Below, piece by piece: positions 8,074-15,611 of a stretch of 53,328 nt of DNA. The notes under the pieces are model-generated. The model did not search any database. It saw only the letters and a list, made by a program, of their open reading frames with translations, and was not told the origin of the DNA. The DNA is from Marinomonas profundimaris (GTDB lineage Bacteria > Pseudomonadota > Gammaproteobacteria > Pseudomonadales > Marinomonadaceae). Position numbers and translations under genes: made by a program. The DNA is taken from the NCBI RefSeq assembly GCF_000508165.1, contig NZ_AYOZ01000013.1, forward strand, positions 1 through 53,328, read 5' to 3'. Every line of letters begins with the position of its first letter. The stretch's first letter is position 1.

Positions 8074-9369
8074 TTAACGGTTGTACTGAAGTAACGTGTG
8101 AGTCACAGGAACATTCGTGTCTGTGACGTTTTCAGTAATCACGTAATCGAGCTTAAATTTGCCGGTGCCTTTTACCCATTGCGCGCCAATGATGGGGCCG
8201 GAGGCAACATTGGGAACAGGGCCCGAGGTGAAGTCAACTTGGCCGCCAATTGTTGTGACATTGAGCTTTGCGATGGCATCCCGCACGGAAGTACGAGACA
8301 TAGGGTTTTTGGACTGCTTCAGCGCTTCTGTACCAGCATCAAATAACGACAATGTGGCACCCAGTTGCTGAGTCCATTGCTCGCCGGTTTGCTTTTCCCA
8401 CAGCGCGGCTAATTCTTCACCATTTTGACCCGTTAATGGGGACGTATAAGGGAAGGTTTTGTGCCAATAAGCGGCAGACGCAATCTTTGGTCCTAACGAC
8501 CCTAATACTTCAATATCGGAAGGAAAAAGTCCGGTTTTGGCGATTTGGATGATTTTGATTTGACGATGCAAACCCTGTTGCGCGGCTTGTCGCCAGAAGG
8601 CTGCGAAATCCGGTGGAATAGGGAAAGAGTTGATGATCTCAACACCTTCGGATTTAAACAGCGCGATTTGGCTGGAAAAATCTGACGTACCGGTTTCGTA
8701 AGCGCCCGGATCAATCACCGTATAACCTGCTTTTTCAATACGCGGCTTAAGCACAGCGCGAATGGCGTTGCCATCGGCATCGTTCGGGTACATTACGCCG
8801 ACTTTTTTGTTGGTATCGATCAAAGACCATTGAGAAAGGTAAGTGCGATAAAACTCGTCTGTGCCAAAACCAAAATGGTACGTCCATTTGAATGGGCTGG
8901 CTTCGCCGGGTTTTGCACCGCGCCCATAATACCAAGCTTCCCAAGGCATCACGGTTGAGATAAAAGGAATACCTGCGGCTTCACTGGCGTCGGCAACGGG
9001 GTTGATTACTTCCGGTGTTGAAATTGCCAACATCAAGTCCACATCTTGGTTAATCAACTCTTTGGCAAGTTGCGACGCTCGTGCTGGATCCGACTGGCTA
9101 TCACGATCGATGATTTCCACCTGATAATGTTTGCCCGCTACCGTCATACCATTCGCTAACGCGAGGCGCGCTTGCTCTAAAATAAAACCATCTGTTTTAC
9201 CAAAACTGGCCAAAGGGCCGGTTCTTGGACTGATAAAACCGATGCGAATGGTGTCGTCATCTTGCGCTGCGAGCATCTGACCGGTCCACATCAAGCTGCC
9301 GGCGGTGACGGCGCATAACATGAGTTTGGTTAAATTTGGCGCAAAGGGGGCCAATAGACGTGCTTTCAT
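8074..9369 (-). CDS. ABC transporter periplasmic substrate-binding protein (LivK/Peripla_BP_6 type)
   Basis: 431 residues. The N-terminus has an 'n' region (MKARLLAPFAPNLTK), a hydrophobic stretch and a likely cleavage after MLAAQ near 36. The mature part begins TIRIGFISPRTGPLASFGK, the standard opening of type I binding proteins of the branched-chain amino-acid class. DRDSQSDPARASQLAKELI and the VGVMYPNDADG strand are also family-typical. It would capture the substrate in the periplasm for the LivFGHM-like importer encoded directly downstream. AGAGG precedes ATG 9369 by 5 nt. It is relatively long for the family. Ligand unknown; the operon suggests an aromatic alcohol, aldehyde or ester-like compound. 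Confidence 0.92.
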   Translation of the reverse strand: MKARLLAPFAPNLTKLMLCAVTAGSLMWTGQMLAAQDDDTIRIGFISPRTGPLASFGKTDGFILEQARLALANGMTVAGKHYQVEIIDRDSQSDPARASQLAKELINQDVDLMLAISTPEVINPVADASEAAGIPFISTVMPWEAWYYGRGAKPGEASPFKWTYHFGFGTDEFYRTYLSQWSLIDTNKKVGVMYPNDADGNAIRAVLKPRIEKAGYTVIDPGAYETGTSDFSSQIALFKSEGVEIINSFPIPPDFAAFWRQAAQQGLHRQIKIIQIAKTGLFPSDIEVLGSLGPKIASAAYWHKTFPYTSPLTGQNGEELAALWEKQTGEQWTQQLGATLSLFDAGTEALKQSKNPMSRTSVRDAIAKLNVTTIGGQVDFTSGPVPNVASGPIIGAQWVKGTGKFKLDYVITENVTDTNVPVTHTLLQYNR

Positions 9370-9451
9370 AAGAACCTCTTTTTATTTTTGTTGTTTGAAT
9401 GGTTTGTCTTGAACCGCGTTATTTAGAACGGTTTAAGTCTGATGAGAAACA

Positions 9452-10915
9452 TCAAGGGGGAGCGACGGTAATCCATCGCACTTCAGTGAATTCGTCCACA
9501 CAAGCGTTACCGCCGAAACGACCATAGCCGCTCGACTTGAGCCCACCAAAAGGCATGGCAGGATCGTCTTTTACGGTAGATGAATTAATGTGGCACATGC
9601 CGGATTCAATACGGTTCGCCATGTCTTTGGCGAGCGTGAGATCGTTGGTGAAGATGGACGCGGCCAGCCCATATTCACAATTGTTGGCGACGGTAATGGC
9701 TTCTTCTGGGGAATCAACTCGATAAATACCGGCGATTGGTCCAAAGCATTCTTCTGAGTAAATGCGCATCATCGGCGTAATGTGATCCAGCAAAGTGGCA
9801 TCAATAAATTGCCCTCTACGTGGTGTGCCAGCAAGCAGTGTGGCGCCTTTGTCTAGAGCGTCTTCGATGAGCGCAGATAAACGAGAAGCAATAGAAGGGC
9901 TGGCAACAGGTCCAAGCTTAACGCCGTTACGTCGAGGGTCGCCAGCAACGAGATCAACCATCATGCTTTTAAGAATGTCAATAAACTCATCCGCAATGGC
10001 TTGCTCAACAATAATTCGATCTGTCGCCATACAGATTTGGCCCTGATTTAAAAAAGCGCCATAAACGGCTTCTTTTGCGGCCAATTGTAGGTTGGCGTCT
10101 TTCAACACAATAAGAGGCGATTTTCCGCCTAGCTCTAAAAGGCAGCGTTTTAGGTGTTGGGCGGCAAGTCCCGCAATGATTTTTCCAATGCGCGTCGACC
10201 CGGTAAAGTTAACCCGTCTTACAGATGGGTTCGCGATCAGACTTGCAATCACTTCTTCTGAATGCTCTGGCGCATTGGTCATCACGGAAATAACGCCGTT
10301 CGGAACGCCTGCTTCATGCAGTAATTCGGCGATGAGTGAGTGTGTCGCAGGGGACAATTCAGACGCTTTTAAAATGACACAGTTGCCAAAGGCCAAGGGG
10401 AATACAACGGCGCGCATCGCCAGTACAATCGGAGCATTCCAAGGCGCAATGGCAAGACAAACACCAACGGGTTGGCGCACAGTGTATGAATCCAACGCAT
10501 CCATTTTTGAGGGTACGAAAGGGTATCTGAGCGCCAGCTCCACGGCGGCCTCAATGGCTTCTGCCGCTACTTTTATATTGAAATCGACCCATTCATGAAT
10601 GGCCCCAATTTCTTTTAACATCAATTGAGCAAAGCGATCTCGATATTTCGGCATTAGGGCTTTTGCGTGACGAAGAATGCGCGCTCGTTCAGTAACGTCG
10701 GTTGTCGACCATGTATGAAAGTTAGCCACCGCAACGGACGCCATGTGTTCTGCGTCTTCGCGTCGACCGCATGCCGCACGAGAAGCGACGAGGTCGGTAC
10801 TTGGGTCTAACCTGTCAAAATAACCGCCTGCAATAGCAGGAGTCGAGCGACCGTCAATGAATAAATTGATGTCAGGCTCGGTTGTCAGGTCAATATTGTT
10901 GTACTCAATACTCAA
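9452..10915 (-). CDS. aldehyde dehydrogenase, first gene of the ABC/dehydrogenase operon
   Basis: 487 residues, paralogous to the enzyme at 2386-3831 (shared GVCLAIAPWNAPI, GAFxNQGQICMxTxR and FGGxxxSGYGRFGG blocks). Catalytic residues are Asn160 in APWNAP, Glu261 in LELGGK and Cys295 in GQICMAT. It oxidises an aldehyde to the acid with NAD(P)+. The start is a TTG at 10915, chosen because AAGGG sits 7 nt upstream and no ATG exists before the conserved fold. It is the first gene of the operon and divergent from the AraC regulator. Two similar aldehyde dehydrogenases at opposite ends of one operon suggest two aldehyde substrates, or steps on a dialdehyde. Confidence 0.9.
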   Translation of the reverse strand: MSIEYNNIDLTTEPDINLFIDGRSTPAIAGGYFDRLDPSTDLVASRAACGRREDAEHMASVAVANFHTWSTTDVTERARILRHAKALMPKYRDRFAQLMLKEIGAIHEWVDFNIKVAAEAIEAAVELALRYPFVPSKMDALDSYTVRQPVGVCLAIAPWNAPIVLAMRAVVFPLAFGNCVILKASELSPATHSLIAELLHEAGVPNGVISVMTNAPEHSEEVIASLIANPSVRRVNFTGSTRIGKIIAGLAAQHLKRCLLELGGKSPLIVLKDANLQLAAKEAVYGAFLNQGQICMATDRIIVEQAIADEFIDILKSMMVDLVAGDPRRNGVKLGPVASPSIASRLSALIEDALDKGATLLAGTPRRGQFIDATLLDHITPMMRIYSEECFGPIAGIYRVDSPEEAITVANNCEYGLAASIFTNDLTLAKDMANRIESGMCHINSSTVKDDPAMPFGGLKSSGYGRFGGNACVDEFTEVRWITVAPP

Positions 10916-10997
10916 TTTTTCACCCTTACCATTATTAGATTTTTTGTCGGTAGCTGAGGAATTTTTAAAAGATTAACAGCTATCCACGCTACCAACA

Positions 10998-11031
10998 TGT
11001 CAAATTATGGATTAATCTTGTCAATTTCTGG
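10998..11031. promoter_or_regulatory. candidate AraC-family operator: two direct repeats 21 bp apart
   Basis: TGTCAAATTATGG (10998-11010) and TGTCAATTTCTGG (11019-11031) match at 11 of 13 positions and start 21 bp apart, two helical turns. That geometry is known for AraC-type regulators binding one DNA face. Read on the minus strand each repeat contains TTGACA, so the site could overlap a -35 element of the operon. It lies between the divergent operon and regulator. The assignment is inference. Confidence 0.5.
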
Positions 11032-11064
11032 TTTATTCTAATAAATTAACCGAGGAGGATGCTT

Positions 11065-11952
11065 ATGCTGACCAATATTATTGGTTCTATGGTGCGCTTT
11101 GAATCGATTCAGCCGGGTTTACAATCTCGAATATTCAGCACGGGAAATGATAATTTCACCGACTTTAATTTGCTCGGCATTGTTCAGCGTGGCGACGTGT
11201 CGGTTTCGATGGAAGAAATGCATCAGGTGACGGAATCTTCCATTTTTTGTCTTCCTCATAAGAAACAAGCCAAAGTGTTGGTGCCGCCAGGCAGTCAAAT
11301 GTGGCTGTTAGGTTACAGTGATGAATTGATTTCCTTGGTGACAGGATCCGATCTCGACAGCGCGAAATTGGAAGTCTTAATGCGACAGTTCACCATCACG
11401 AATTGCGATAAAAAAGACATTGATGAAGCGTTTTTGCCGCTTTTACGTTTATTAAGTGCAGAAATAGCGGTAACGAAGAAGCGCTCACGAACGGTAATTT
11501 GCTCGATTATTCGTATCTTACTTATCAGTATTTATCGACTGAGCAACATTGAATCCATGCGATTAACGCATTCACCAGATGAACTAATATTGCAGCAATT
11601 TCGTCAGCTGGTGGAAGTCGAATATCGTAATAGAAGGGCAGTGTCTTACTATTGTCAGGAACTGATTATGACCTACGATCGCTTGCACGCTATTTGTCAG
11701 CGCAACCTCAAAAAGTCCCCTTTGCAGCTGATTAATAACCGCGTTTTGATAGAAGCGACTCTGAGATTGAAAAAGTCATCGGATTCGGTGCAAGCGATTG
11801 CCAATAGCTTGGGTTACAACGACGCGAGCCAATTTAGCCACTTTTTTAAAAAAGAAACAGGGCTCTCTCCTAGCCAATTTAAACGGAATTATGCAGAAAA
11901 AGGCGGTGGTCACACGGAACATGTCATGCAAGATTTTTCCGATTGGCCTTAA
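11065..11952 (+). CDS. AraC-family transcriptional regulator
   Basis: About 295 residues. The C-terminal ~100 residues are an AraC/XylS double helix-turn-helix: the first helix pair is around ISYYCQ-like AVSYYCQELIMTYDRLHAICQRNL, the second is SVQAIANSLGYNDASQFSHFFKKETGLSPSQFKRNY. The N-terminal ~190 residues are a poorly conserved effector or dimerisation domain resembling AraC-binding-like proteins of catabolic operons. GAGGAGG at 11052-11058 is 6 nt before ATG 11065; the earlier in-frame ATG 11059 touches that site and is less likely. It probably activates the divergent importer/dehydrogenase operon through the direct repeats between them. Confidence 0.9.
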   Translation: MLTNIIGSMVRFESIQPGLQSRIFSTGNDNFTDFNLLGIVQRGDVSVSMEEMHQVTESSIFCLPHKKQAKVLVPPGSQMWLLGYSDELISLVTGSDLDSAKLEVLMRQFTITNCDKKDIDEAFLPLLRLLSAEIAVTKKRSRTVICSIIRILLISIYRLSNIESMRLTHSPDELILQQFRQLVEVEYRNRRAVSYYCQELIMTYDRLHAICQRNLKKSPLQLINNRVLIEATLRLKKSSDSVQAIANSLGYNDASQFSHFFKKETGLSPSQFKRNYAEKGGGHTEHVMQDFSDWP

Positions 11953-12087
11953 GAGGTAACATCCGTTATAGCGCAGGGTAAGAGGGTGTTGGTAGCCAAC
12001 TTTCGGAACAATTAAAATATTAGGGCATGGTCTTTTATTGACACGTGTGGCAGGATTTTACGATGGTTTTTCATTTTATATTTCAAG

Positions 12088-12116
12088 TTGCAATACGCCA
12101 TTTACTTGCCTATAGT
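12088..12116 (+). promoter_or_regulatory. sigma70-type promoter of the copper operon
   Basis: TTGCAA (12088-12093) and TATAGT (12111-12116) are separated by 17 bp. Both are close to consensus and lie 31 bp upstream of the first gene. No CueR-type long-spacer dyad and no CusR-type TGACAA/TTGTCA palindrome is visible next to it. Confidence 0.65.
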
Positions 12117-12146
12117 CTTGCTTATTCGAAGTAGAGAACCTTGTTC

Positions 12147-12566
12147 ATGCCACCATTTGTTTTAAATAACGTCAGTCTTTCAGCGAGAAAACACGGTATC
12201 GTGTGTTTGTTGCTGTTTGTGCTATCGCTATTTTCGATGGCAATGGCAACGAACAGTATGATGTCATCGGCTTCGAATATGATGTCTATGGAAACACACC
12301 AAATGTCGGACATGTCGGCCCATGATATGTCTTCTAATAGTGATTCTAGCTGCATGTCTGCTGCGGTTGACGACTGTTCCAGCCTGACATCGGAACACAA
12401 TCACCAAAATTGCATGGACAATCATTGCAGTAGCTTTTCAAGCTTACTGGTCAGCTATCATTCGGATTCCGACAATATTTCGTCTGTTCACACGACGTTA
12501 CCGTCTGAATCCTACGTTTCTACCCACCCAAATACGCCTTATTTCCCTCCGATAGTCCTTTCTTAA
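12147..12566 (+). CDS. secreted/membrane-anchored Met-, His- and Ser-rich putative metal-binding protein
   Basis: About 139 residues. After a basic N-terminus (SARKHG), a hydrophobic stretch (IVCLLLFVLSLFSMAMA, about 19-35) acts as signal peptide or anchor. The exported part is packed with methionines (NSMMSSASNMMSMETHQMSDMSAHDM), followed by Cys and His in CMSAAVDDC and HNHQNCMDNHC. Such Met/His clusters bind Cu(I)/Ag(I) in periplasmic copper proteins. It is the first gene of the cus/cop operon and resembles small CzcI/CopI-like proteins in position rather than in clear sequence. A TTG lies two codons upstream, but ATG 12147 is preferred. Function is inferred from composition and context. 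Confidence 0.7.
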   Translation: MPPFVLNNVSLSARKHGIVCLLLFVLSLFSMAMATNSMMSSASNMMSMETHQMSDMSAHDMSSNSDSSCMSAAVDDCSSLTSEHNHQNCMDNHCSSFSSLLVSYHSDSDNISSVHTTLPSESYVSTHPNTPYFPPIVLS

Positions 12567-12579
12567 ATTCGCTGTTTCA

Positions 12580-12603
12580 CTCACCGCGGTTATTCGCGTT
12601 GAG
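12580..12603 (+). terminator. intercistronic hairpin, possible attenuator
   Basis: CTCACCGCG and CGCGTTGAG pair with one mismatch around a 6-nt loop and are followed by GTTTTAT. Lying between the Met-rich gene and cusC, it could lower downstream expression or stabilise the upstream message. Confidence 0.45.
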
Positions 12604-12636
12604 GTTTTATGAATTTAACAATGAGTACTCGAGCCA

Positions 12637-14010
12637 ATGGCCAAAAACAATCTTTTGGCATTCTGTCATGTATTACAGAGTGTCTATAGCCGTGATTTTT
12701 TCATCGGTAAAACGCATCGTATTGCCTCCGTTTCCTTATTATCGTTATTGCCGCTTGCTGTTAACGCAGAAGCGCTAAGCCTTCAGCAAGCGGTAGAAAA
12801 AGCCGTCTCACAAGATGATTGGTTGGTGTCCAGTCAGCAAAAAGAAAACGCCATGCGTGTGTTAAGCCAAGGCATGACGGCGCTGCCAGACCCAAAAATC
12901 AATGTTGGTTTATTGAATATGCCAACCGACAGTTTTGATGTAAACCAAGAAGCGATGACGCAATTTAATGTGTCGGTATCGCAGATGTTTCCAGCCGGAG
13001 ATACCTTGCGTTTAGCAGGGGAAAAGTACACTGCACAAGGCGATCAGATGCCGTTGATGCGGGACAATCGTCGCGCAATGTTAGCGATGGAAGTGTCGAA
13101 TATATGGCTAACGGCCTACCGATACGAAGAGAGCATCAAGCTTGTGAAGCAAAATAGAACCCTGTTTGAACAGCTTCATGAAGTAGTTGAAAGTGGGTAT
13201 AGCTCGGCGTATGGGCGAGCCAAACAGCAAGATTTAGTACGCTCTGAATTGGAGTTGATTAAGTTAGATCATCGCCTTACGCAGCTTCGCCAAGCGAAAG
13301 AAAGTGCACTGAAAAAGCTGTCCCAATATATTCTTCCAACAATGATGAATCAGAACACAGCGGATCAAAACATCACGCTGAAAACAACGCGTGAACCCAT
13401 CAAGTTAACCTCGTCGAATACGCTTACATCAAATGCCTTAGCGGCTCGTTTGAGTCAGCATCCATTGGTTCGTCTCGTAGACGTTCAATCCAATACCGCG
13501 CAGATAGACAAAGCGATGGCCGAGCAAAAATACAAACCAGAATGGGGCGTTACGCTGGGCTACGGTTATCGCGGTGATGACCTGAGCGGCAAAGACAGAG
13601 CGGATTTAGCGTCGATTGCCGTGAGTGTCAGTGTGCCGATTTTTTCGTCTCGTCGACAGGATGCTCAGGTGAAAGCCGCGTCCTTGCAAGTCGAATCCTT
13701 TCTTTCTGAAAAGCAATTGGTGCTGAATGAACTCATGGCCAAATACCGTGTTCTGACGTCTGATATTCGTCTGTTGGATCAACGCATCCGTCTTTATCAA
13801 ACCAAGTTAATTCCCAGTTATCGAGAAAGTGCTCAAGCTATGTTAAATGCGTATACCAGCAACGATGGCGGTTTTTCGGATGTGGTTCAGGCGCGTATCG
13901 CGACATTGAATGCACACATCGAATTACTGGATATTCGTATCGAACGTTTCAAGCGTTTGGCAGAACTGAATTACGTGATGACACAAGGTGAAGAGGTAAA
14001 AAACACATGA
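12637..14010 (+). CDS. cusC: CusC/CzcC-type outer-membrane efflux protein (TolC family)
   Basis: 457 residues. A hydrophobic signal (ASVSLLSLLPLAVNA, about 32-46) leads into the mature EALSLQQAVEKAV, a typical TolC-family opening. The two repeated outer-membrane efflux domains are visible, with long amphipathic helices such as ALAARLSQHPLVRLVDVQSNTAQIDKAMAEQKYKPEWGVTLGYGYR. It would be the outer-membrane channel of a CusCBA copper/silver efflux complex. The N-terminus before the signal is long. ATG 12637 is the first start after an in-frame TGA at 12622, but no good ribosome-binding site precedes it. The gene overlaps cusB by 4 nt. Confidence 0.88.
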   Translation: MAKNNLLAFCHVLQSVYSRDFFIGKTHRIASVSLLSLLPLAVNAEALSLQQAVEKAVSQDDWLVSSQQKENAMRVLSQGMTALPDPKINVGLLNMPTDSFDVNQEAMTQFNVSVSQMFPAGDTLRLAGEKYTAQGDQMPLMRDNRRAMLAMEVSNIWLTAYRYEESIKLVKQNRTLFEQLHEVVESGYSSAYGRAKQQDLVRSELELIKLDHRLTQLRQAKESALKKLSQYILPTMMNQNTADQNITLKTTREPIKLTSSNTLTSNALAARLSQHPLVRLVDVQSNTAQIDKAMAEQKYKPEWGVTLGYGYRGDDLSGKDRADLASIAVSVSVPIFSSRRQDAQVKAASLQVESFLSEKQLVLNELMAKYRVLTSDIRLLDQRIRLYQTKLIPSYRESAQAMLNAYTSNDGGFSDVVQARIATLNAHIELLDIRIERFKRLAELNYVMTQGEEVKNT

Positions 14011-15602
14011 AAGTAATCGGATATATCGGGGTGTTTGTATTAGGTGGTGTGCTTTCGGCTACGAGTTATCACTTTGGTCTTCAAGCATTTAATGTCATGA
14101 ATGATGATATGAATAGCGAGATGAGCAGTGACATGAATGCGGGCTCATCAAACGCGAAAGGTGAAAAAACGCCTTTGTATTGGGTGGCACCAATGGACCC
14201 AAATTATCGCCGCGACAAACCGGGTCAATCGCCCATGGGCATGGATCTTATCCCTTTTTATGGCGCCGCTCAGGGTTCTGATAATGCTGGCGTTGGCACG
14301 GTGAGTATTTCGCCCGAAGTGGTGAATAACCTTGGTGTGCGAACAGGGAAAGTGTTTGAAGGCATGTTGAAACCTGACATTCGAACCGTGGGCTATTTGG
14401 CTTACAACGAAGACAAGATTGTTCATATTCATCCTCGCGTTGAAGGCTGGATCGAAAAGAGTTTTATAAAATCCAATGGCGACTCGGTTGAAAAAGGTCA
14501 GCCTTTGTTCGACCTGTATTCACCGACCTTGGTCAATGCGCAGGAAGAATTTGTCTTTGCGTTAGCGCGGAAAGACAAGCGCATGATCAACGCGGGCGAG
14601 GAGCGACTAAAAGCCTTGCAGGTGCCGAGCGATTTCATTCAAACGCTAAGAGCGAAGCGAAAAGTGTCTCAAACGGTACGATTCTTTGCGCCACAAAGTG
14701 GGGTGATTGATAACCTTGGGATTCAAGACGGTTTTTACATTAAACCAGGCACTACCTTGATGTCGATCGCGGATCTGAGTGAAGTCTGGCTGGACGCCGA
14801 AGTATTTGAACGCCAAGCGCATCGCGTTGCAGTGGGTCAAACTGTTGACGCCGTCATGGACTTCCTACCAGGGAAAACCTTCACCAGTAACGTGGACTTT
14901 ATTTATCCGACGCTGAATGCCAAAAACCGAACCTTACGCGTTCGTATTCGTTTGGATAATTCAGAACAACTCTTGAAACCAGATATGTTTGCCCATGTGC
15001 GGATTGAAACCACAGAACCGGGTCAAAAACGCTTGATTCCAAAAGAAGCCCTGATACGTGGCGGCGAGCAAAATCGCGTGGTACTGGCATTGGGTGAAGG
15101 GCGTTATAAATCGATTGCTGTCGAAACCGGTGCTTTCGGTGATGATTACGTAGAAATCTTAGACGGCTTGGTATTAGGTGATGAGGTGGTGACATCAGCG
15201 CAGTTCTTGTTGGATTCTGAGTCCAGTAAAAGCTCCGATTTCAAGCGCATGAACGTAGACAGTCACCAGACGCCAATGTCTACCAGTGCTTTGTCTACCA
15301 GTGCTTTGTCTGTCAGTGATATGTCGGACAATGACATGTCAGAGCAAGCAGAACCAGAACCCGCTAACAATGTTTGGGTGGCCGCACGCATTAATCGTCT
15401 TGATGCGACAACGCGCATGGTGAATGTAAATCACGAAGCGATCTCAGATTGGCATTGGCCAAAAATGACGATGGACTTTGTGTTAGCGGATTGGTTGGAG
15501 TTGGATGAATTGCCAATAGGTAAAAATATTCAGCTTGAGATTACGCGTGAAAGCAGCGTGAAGTTTATTGTCACTGATTATTTTGACGCCGACACGGAGT
15601 AG
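14007..15602 (+). CDS. cusB: CusB-type RND periplasmic adaptor with fused CusF-like domain
   Basis: 531 residues. An N-terminal membrane anchor (about 3-26) is followed by a Met-rich stretch (MNDDMNSEMSSDM). Next comes a heavy-metal-binding domain (YWVAPMDPNYRRDKPGQSPMGMDLIP, about 53-80). The adaptor core has lipoyl/barrel-sandwich and beta-barrel domains (about 110-410). A Ser/Met linker with a 15-bp repeat follows (about 424-450). The last ~75 residues match CusF: His476, Trp484, Met487 and Met489 keep the exact spacing of the CusF Cu(I)/Ag(I) ligands (H-x7-W-x2-M-x-M). Adaptor and metallochaperone are therefore one protein here. It overlaps cusC by 4 nt and precedes cusA by 9 nt. Confidence 0.93.
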   Translation: MKVIGYIGVFVLGGVLSATSYHFGLQAFNVMNDDMNSEMSSDMNAGSSNAKGEKTPLYWVAPMDPNYRRDKPGQSPMGMDLIPFYGAAQGSDNAGVGTVSISPEVVNNLGVRTGKVFEGMLKPDIRTVGYLAYNEDKIVHIHPRVEGWIEKSFIKSNGDSVEKGQPLFDLYSPTLVNAQEEFVFALARKDKRMINAGEERLKALQVPSDFIQTLRAKRKVSQTVRFFAPQSGVIDNLGIQDGFYIKPGTTLMSIADLSEVWLDAEVFERQAHRVAVGQTVDAVMDFLPGKTFTSNVDFIYPTLNAKNRTLRVRIRLDNSEQLLKPDMFAHVRIETTEPGQKRLIPKEALIRGGEQNRVVLALGEGRYKSIAVETGAFGDDYVEILDGLVLGDEVVTSAQFLLDSESSKSSDFKRMNVDSHQTPMSTSALSTSALSVSDMSDNDMSEQAEPEPANNVWVAARINRLDATTRMVNVNHEAISDWHWPKMTMDFVLADWLELDELPIGKNIQLEITRESSVKFIVTDYFDADTE

Positions 15603-15611
15603 GAGAGCATC

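Noticed and set aside
12038..12053. TTGACACGTGTGGCA upstream of the copper operon as a CusR box
   Set aside because: It has a central ACACGTGT palindrome but lacks the TGACAA/TTGTCA arms, so the match to the box at 31346 is poor.
12122..12400. Minus-strand frame opposite the Met-rich protein gene
   Set aside because: It is the mirror of a frame with clear signal peptide and metal-binding composition, and has no start signals.
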